Source: an uncultured Anaerolineae bacterium (lineage in GTDB: Bacteria > Chloroflexota > Anaerolineae > Anaerolineales > Villigracilaceae). From it: 64,000 bases of DNA. The first letter of the stretch is position 1. Every line of letters begins with the position of its first letter. The translations under genes were made by a program, and so were the position numbers. The notes beneath the pieces are model-generated. The model searched no databases. It was not told where the DNA came from and saw only the letters and a program-made list of their open reading frames with translations. The stretch is from NCBI GenBank assembly GCA_903875215.1, contig CAIQVH010000031.1:310001-374000 (forward strand), given 5' to 3'. Below, one piece after another: positions 60,274 through 64,000 of this stretch.

Positions 60274-60504
60274 TTAGCTGAAACGATAGACCAGGATGGC
60301 GAGGATCGCCAGGACAAAGAACAGTACCGACAGTCCAATCGTGACATAGAACAACGTTCGTTCCACGCCGCGCCGGGCCGAGAAAACGGTACCACTATCA
60401 GAGCCAGTCAGGCCGCCCAGGCCAGCGCCCTTGCTCTGCAAAATCACACTCGCGATTAACGCGATGGATGTGATCACCAAACCAATTTCGATGTAAGTAG
60501 CCAT
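60274..60504 (-). CDS. secG: Preprotein translocase subunit SecG
   Basis: This 76-residue protein has two membrane helices (about 5-22 and 50-72) joined by a loop with SKGAGLGGLTGSDSGTVFSARRG, the SecG signature. It assists SecYE in protein export. A GGAGG ribosome site nine bases before the ATG fixes the start; the longer reading frame upstream is rejected. Confidence 0.96.
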   Translation of the reverse strand: MATYIEIGLVITSIALIASVILQSKGAGLGGLTGSDSGTVFSARRGVERTLFYVTIGLSVLFFVLAILAILVYRFS

Positions 60505-60538
60505 TCTTCTGTATGCCTCCTGCAAATTTAACGGCTGG

Positions 60539-60544
60539 ATTATA
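60539..60544 (-). promoter_or_regulatory. -10 box of secG
   Basis: The minus strand reads TATAAT 34 bases before the ATG. The divergent PHP gene has TAGAAT at 60588-60593. Confidence 0.6.
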
Positions 60545-60587
60545 TCATTCCTTTCTGAAAAATCATGCACAAAAGCCGCTCTGCGGG

Positions 60588-60593
60588 TAGAAT
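60588..60593 (+). promoter_or_regulatory. -10 box of the PHP-domain gene
   Basis: TAGAAT 28 bases before the ATG; GAAAGGAACCCAA lies between as the ribosome site. Confidence 0.5.
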
Positions 60594-60621
60594 TGGCAAA
60601 TTGAATTCGAAAGGAACCCAA

Positions 60622-61692
60622 ATGGCCGAATTTCACGAACTGGTTGTCAACCTGCACATGCACACCACCTACTCCGATGGGAGCGGCTCACACCAGGATA
60701 TTGTGCGCGCCGGGTTCCGCGCCGGGCTGGATGCCGCCATTGTCACGGATCACAACGTCCTGGTCAGCGGCCCGGAAGGGTATTATAAAGATGGGAAAAA
60801 GCGCCTGCTACTGCTGATCGGCGAAGAAATTCACGACCAGGCCCGTCAGCCGCAACAAAATCACCTGCTGGTGCTCAACGCCAACCGTGAACTGGCGGCC
60901 TTCGCCTCAGACCCGCAAAACCTGATCGACAATATCCGCCGCGCCGGCGGGCTGAGCTTCATCGCACATCCGTATGACCCGGAGTGCGCTCCCATAAAGG
61001 AAAGCGACATTTCCTGGGTGGATTGGCAGGTTCAAGGCTATACCGGGCTGGAATTATGGAACATGCTGAGTGAATTGAAAGTTCGCGTAAAAAACTACCC
61101 CCAGGCGGTCTTTTATGCCATTTTTCCACGCTTTCTACCGCTTCAACCGCCCGTTCAACACCTCAATAAATGGGACGAACTCCACAGAAGCGGGAAAAAA
61201 GTGGTCGCCATTGGCGGTTCGGATACTCATGCCCTCCCGGTTAAAGCCGGGCCATTTCGCCTGCTGATCTACCCTTACGAATTTCAGTTCCAGACGATTA
61301 ACACTCACCTACTGATTGCCTCCCCTCTGACCGGCGAGGTGGCGACCGACAAAAAAATGATCTACGAGGCCTTCACCGCTGGTCACTGCTTCGTCGCCTA
61401 CGACCTGCCCTCTTCGACGCGCGGCTTCCGCTTTTCCGCGCAGGGGCGTGATAAAAATGCGCTGATGGGCGACGAACTTCCCGCTGCTGGCGGGGTGACC
61501 CTCAAAGTGTGGCTTCCTCAGGTGGCCGAGTGCCGTCTTCTCAAGGACGGGCAGGTGATCCAGACCTGGAAAAAGACTCAGAGCTGCACCCACATCACCA
61601 CCGAGCCGGGTGTTTATCGGGTGGAAGTCTGGCGCCCTTACCTGGGCCGGCTGCGCGGCTGGATCTTTAGCAACCCGATCTATGTGCGTTAA
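60622..61692 (+). CDS. PHP-domain metal-dependent phosphoesterase
   Basis: This 356-residue protein has PHP motifs in order: NLHMHTTYSDGSG (about 10-22), VTDHNV, IGEEIH, FIAHPYDPE and GGSDTHALP, all metal ligands of the polymerase/histidinol-phosphatase family. A C-terminal domain of about 90 residues (GVTLKVWLPQVAECRLLKDGQ, then EPGVYRVEVWRPY) looks like an immunoglobulin-like beta-sandwich. It is probably a phosphodiesterase or phosphatase for a nucleotide or sugar phosphate; no substrate can be read from the sequence. Confidence 0.88.
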   Translation: MAEFHELVVNLHMHTTYSDGSGSHQDIVRAGFRAGLDAAIVTDHNVLVSGPEGYYKDGKKRLLLLIGEEIHDQARQPQQNHLLVLNANRELAAFASDPQNLIDNIRRAGGLSFIAHPYDPECAPIKESDISWVDWQVQGYTGLELWNMLSELKVRVKNYPQAVFYAIFPRFLPLQPPVQHLNKWDELHRSGKKVVAIGGSDTHALPVKAGPFRLLIYPYEFQFQTINTHLLIASPLTGEVATDKKMIYEAFTAGHCFVAYDLPSSTRGFRFSAQGRDKNALMGDELPAAGGVTLKVWLPQVAECRLLKDGQVIQTWKKTQSCTHITTEPGVYRVEVWRPYLGRLRGWIFSNPIYVR

Positions 61693-61924
61693 CTGCCTCG
61701 AAGCGTGATTCTGCCTGTGCTGTGGTGCGTTTCCGGCTGGAATCAGGGCGCCGCCTTACGGCTACGCGATTATTTTATACCAGAGACCTTCCCAATTCGA
61801 GAATTCTCGGCTAAAATAAAACCCGTTAAATTAAATAGTCGCGCGTCACGCGTGACTCCTTCCGCTTTCGGCTTTACCCACGGTATTTGACCGGAAGCAT
61901 TCCCGAGGAAAGGAGGTTTTCCCT
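61693..61924 (+). promoter_or_regulatory. Leader region of the rpsF operon
   Basis: These 232 bases hold no gene. TAAAAT (61812-61817) may be a -10 box, next to the perfect palindrome CGAGAATTCTCG (61798-61809). A second one, GTCACGCGTGAC (61845-61856), lies in the predicted transcript. Further down CTTCCG (61859-61864) can pair with CGGAAG (61892-61897), and GGAAA (61916-61920) within the ribosome-site region can pair with the adjacent TTTCC. The rpsF leader of many bacteria binds the S6:S18 complex; this could be such a site. Confidence 0.4.
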
Positions 61925-62209
61925 ATGCGTAATTATGAGTTGGTTTGCATTGTCCACCCCGACCTGGATGAAAACGCGTTCAAAGGCGTCGTCGAAAAGG
62001 TCAGCACCTGGGTTACGGATGCAGGCGGCAGCGTGGATAAGCTGGATGTTTGGGGCCGTCGTCGCATGGCCTACACGATCAACAAGCAGCGTGAAGGTCA
62101 GTATGCGGTGCTGAGCATCAGCATGGCCCCCGCCGCTACCGCAGAACTGGAGCGCAACATTCGCTTCCAGGAGTCGATTCTGCGCTCGATGCTCACTGTG
62201 GTTGAGTAA
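61925..62209 (+). CDS. rpsF: 30S ribosomal protein S6
   Basis: This 94-residue protein has the typical opening MRNYELVCIVHPDLDE and the GRRRMAYTINKQREGQYAV strand that contacts 16S rRNA and S18. AAAGGAGG precedes the ATG. It is the first gene of the conserved rpsF-ssb-rpsR operon. Confidence 0.97.
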   Translation: MRNYELVCIVHPDLDENAFKGVVEKVSTWVTDAGGSVDKLDVWGRRRMAYTINKQREGQYAVLSISMAPAATAELERNIRFQESILRSMLTVVE

Positions 62210-62254
62210 GTCTATAAATCCTTTCGGTAGAATTGGTTGATAAGGAGTATGGAG

Positions 62255-62677
62255 ATGAGCCGAGGTTTGAATAAAGTGATGATCATTGGCCACCTGGGAC
62301 GCGAGCCTGAAATGCGTTACACACCTTCAGGGCGCCCGGTGACAACCTTCAGTGTAGCGACCAGTCGCTCCTGGAACACCGTGGATGGCGAACGCCACCA
62401 GGAAACTGAGTGGTTCAATATCGTTGCCTGGGGCAACCTGGCCGAAATCTGCAAGCAGTATCTGACCAAGGGTCAACAGGTCTACATTGAAGGCCGCCTG
62501 CAAACCCGCAAATGGGAAGATAAGGAAGGCAACAAGCACAGCAGCGTCGAAATCGTGGCGAACGAGATGATGATGCTGGGCGAACGCCGCGAAGCAGGTT
62601 CAACGAATCATGCCACCCCAGACGAAGCCGAATCTTCTGAAATGACCTCTACCGACGAGGATGAATTCCCCTTCTAG
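62255..62677 (+). CDS. ssb: Single-stranded DNA-binding protein
   Basis: This 140-residue protein has an OB fold at about 1-105 (NKVMIIGHLGREPEMRYTPSG; TEWFNIVAWGNLAEICKQYLTKGQQVYIEGRLQTR), a short linker and the acidic C-terminal tip DEDEFPF that recruits repair and replication partners. GGAG eight bases upstream favours ATG 62255 over the ATG six bases earlier. It lies between rpsF and rpsR as in many bacteria. Confidence 0.97.
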   Translation: MSRGLNKVMIIGHLGREPEMRYTPSGRPVTTFSVATSRSWNTVDGERHQETEWFNIVAWGNLAEICKQYLTKGQQVYIEGRLQTRKWEDKEGNKHSSVEIVANEMMMLGERREAGSTNHATPDEAESSEMTSTDEDEFPF

Positions 62678-62719
62678 CACTGTGCGGCCGCTTCAACGCC
62701 GCAGATGGAGTAATGTACT

Positions 62720-63001
62720 ATGGATGACTATCGCGATCGCGAACGGGAAGAAGGCGGGCAGTCTGGTGAGCGCCGCTACTTCTCTCGCCCCAAAATTTGC
62801 CAGTTTTGTGCTGACAAAAACCTGAAAATGGATTACAAAAACCTCGACCTGCTCAAGCGCTTTGTGACCGAAGAAGGCAAGATCCGCCCGCGCCGCCAGA
62901 CCGGTTCCTGCGCCAAGCACCAGCGCGAAATCTCCGGGACGGTCAAGCGCGCCCGACACATCGCCCTGCTGCCCTATGTCAGCGGTGGACGCGAAGATTA
63001 G
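62720..63001 (+). CDS. rpsR: 30S ribosomal protein S18
   Basis: This 93-residue protein carries [10 protein letters not shown] (Cys27 and Cys30 region) and SCAKHQREI, giving a Cys/His zinc-binding form of S18. The acidic/arginine-rich N-terminus is a usual lineage-specific extension. It ends the rpsF-ssb-rpsR operon, followed by a terminator. Confidence 0.96.
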   Translation: MDDYRDREREEGGQSGERRYFSRPKICQFCADKNLKMDYKNLDLLKRFVTEEGKIRPRRQTGSCAKHQREISGTVKRARHIALLPYVSGGRED

Positions 63002-63007
63002 TGTACA

Positions 63008-63043
63008 CAGGGGCATGGGTTCAACCCCATGCCCCTGATTTTT
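63008..63043 (+). terminator. Intrinsic terminator of the rpsF operon
   Basis: CAGGGGCATGGG (63008-63019) pairs with CCCATGCCCCTG (63026-63037), followed by ATTTTT. Confidence 0.88.
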
Positions 63044-63066
63044 GTACGTCAAGCAAGTGAGACACC

Positions 63067-64000
63067 ATGTCAAAAGATAAAATTCAAAATAAACGACACA
63101 CTGCCCACCTGGAAGTCGTCCGCCGCCAGGAACGCGCCGTGCTGATCAGCGCCATTGTCATCGCCGTGGCAGTGATCGTCATCGTGGCGTATGGTCTGCT
63201 GAGCGGCACGGTTTTCCTGCAGTACCGGGCGGTTGCCAAAGTAAACGGCGACACGATCCGCGTAGGCGAATTTCAAAAAATGGCCAAAATGCAGCGTCTG
63301 CAACTGATCAGCCGCTTCAGCCAATATTACCAGTTCGCACAGATGTTTGGCTCAAGCGACCCACTCAACGACCCGAACTTCGGGGCAGCGCTTTCGCAGA
63401 TTCAACAACAGCTTAACTCACCAGCCACCCTTGGCCAACAGGTGATTGACAGTCTGATCGAGGATCGGTTGATCCGCCAGGAATCCAAACGCCGCGGCAT
63501 TACCGTAAGCGCCGAAGAAATTGACAAGGGCATGCAGGAAGGCCTGGGTTACTACGCCAACGGAACGCCAACCCCGGCCCCGACGGCCACTGAATTCAGC
63601 CTCCCGGCTGCAAACCCGACCTCACTGGCGATCGTAACCATCACCCCGACCGCCACCGCCATCGTCCCCACTGCAACCGCCACACTGGATCCGAACATCA
63701 CGCCAACGGCCACCGCCACTCTCGAGCCAACCGCCACCGCCGGGCCGACCGCGCTGCCCCAACCCAGCCCCACGCCCTACACACTGGAAGGCTACACGGC
63801 CGCATTTGACAAGAGCTTCGAGAATATTGCCAAACAAACCGGCATGACATTGGACGATTACCGCCTTCTGTACGAAAGCATCCTGCTGCGTGAAAAACTG
63901 CTCGCGGAAATCACCAAGGATCTGCAGCCCGCCGAAGAACAGGTCTGGGCGCGGCACATCCTGGTAGCCGATGCCACACTGGCCAAGTCCATTTCGGACA
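63067..64000 (+). CDS. Membrane-anchored SurA/PrsA-like peptidyl-prolyl isomerase (cut by window edge)
   Basis: The visible 311 codons encode a membrane anchor (about 26-50, AVLISAIVIAVAVIVIVAYG), a SurA_N-like chaperone region (KVNGDTIRVGEFQKMAKMQ; QQVIDSLIEDRLIRQESKRRGI) and a Pro/Thr-rich insert of about 60 residues (178-240). The helical region then continues, and the first strand of a parvulin domain appears at the edge (EEQVWARHILVADA). Such proteins help exported proteins fold. The Pro/Thr-rich insert in the middle of the chaperone domain is unusual. The ribosome site is weak (GTGAGACACC). Confidence 0.87.
   Translation, partial: MSKDKIQNKRHTAHLEVVRRQERAVLISAIVIAVAVIVIVAYGLLSGTVFLQYRAVAKVNGDTIRVGEFQKMAKMQRLQLISRFSQYYQFAQMFGSSDPLNDPNFGAALSQIQQQLNSPATLGQQVIDSLIEDRLIRQESKRRGITVSAEEIDKGMQEGLGYYANGTPTPAPTATEFSLPAANPTSLAIVTITPTATAIVPTATATLDPNITPTATATLEPTATAGPTALPQPSPTPYTLEGYTAAFDKSFENIAKQTGMTLDDYRLLYESILLREKLLAEITKDLQPAEEQVWARHILVADATLAKSISD

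Noticed and set aside
63600-63760. Repeated ACCGCCACC units, possibly a CRISPR or tandem repeat array
   Set aside because: The units are irregular and simply encode a Thr/Ala/Pro-rich linker in an open frame.
1-64000. tRNA or rRNA genes, prophage or IS elements
   Set aside because: Gaps between genes are short, and none contains a recognisable tRNA end, transposase or integrase; this was by eye and a tRNA-finding run would be decisive.

Overview
The window looks like chromosomal DNA from an anaerobic or facultative member of the Chloroflexota, probably class Anaerolineae. This is an inference from gene content and style: moderately GC-rich DNA, Pro/Thr-rich linkers in exported proteins (LysM/CAP protein, parvulin-like protein), a deazaflavin-type nitroreductase, an ADP-forming acyl-CoA synthetase and GAF-rich sensors. 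There is no rRNA, tRNA, prophage, IS element or CRISPR array that I can see. Gene density is high, and only the 321-bp stretch 9829-10149 exceeds 300 bp without a large gene.

Layout. 1-2245: glnE (truncated by the window edge) and glnA, head to head; the adenylylation tyrosine of the synthetase is present. 2352-9828: a LysE-type exporter, a triple-GAF histidine kinase overlapping a double-receiver LuxR-type regulator, a GNAT-like protein, a Ddn-type flavin/F420 protein, a MATE exporter and a class IV aminotransferase. 9864-13847: a regulated leader (operator-like palindrome, 27-codon ORF with a strong ribosome site, overlapping hairpins, intrinsic terminator) in front of a heterodimeric ABC exporter. 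13941-18071: an S9 peptidase, a creatininase-family protein with an apparent partial duplication, and a RIO-type kinase with a structured leader. 18324-23827 (minus): operon MarR - ABC - ABC - MttB-family methyltransferase. 24004-26259: PanB with a Cys/Asp-rich tail and an unrecognised 421-residue protein. 26330-29293 (minus): IMP dehydrogenase, a stand-alone RAM/Lrp domain and an exported CAP-LysM protein behind a consensus CRP-like site. 29534-39128: ADP-forming acyl-CoA synthetase/GNAT fusion, Zn-ribbon SpoU methyltransferase, GNAT-TPR protein, FAD/Fe-S oxidoreductase, GpmA and a sugar-type ABC ATPase. 39277-48178: mutS, then a glycan cluster (GT2, methyltransferase, Gfo/Idh/MocA dehydrogenase, GT4, polytopic glycosyltransferase-like protein). 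48252-53981 (minus): htpG and a third heterodimeric ABC exporter, with one dispersed repeat between its genes and another inserted in frame inside a gene. 53983-60504 (minus): BadF-type kinase, ChbG/YdjC deacetylase, phosphodiester glycosidase, YqhQ, an unknown protein, a family 5 solute-binding protein and SecG. 60622-64000: PHP phosphoesterase, rpsF-ssb-rpsR and a truncated parvulin-like foldase.

Themes. There are three independent ABC exporter pairs, each with one degenerate and one canonical ATP site. At least four genes have a -10 box exactly six bases before the start codon, which predicts leaderless mRNAs. The most interesting system is the leader at 9864-10149: it resembles in logic the ribosome-dependent attenuator that controls the heterodimeric exporter BmrCD in Bacillus. 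All functional statements rest on reading the sequence and on known family motifs; no search was run.
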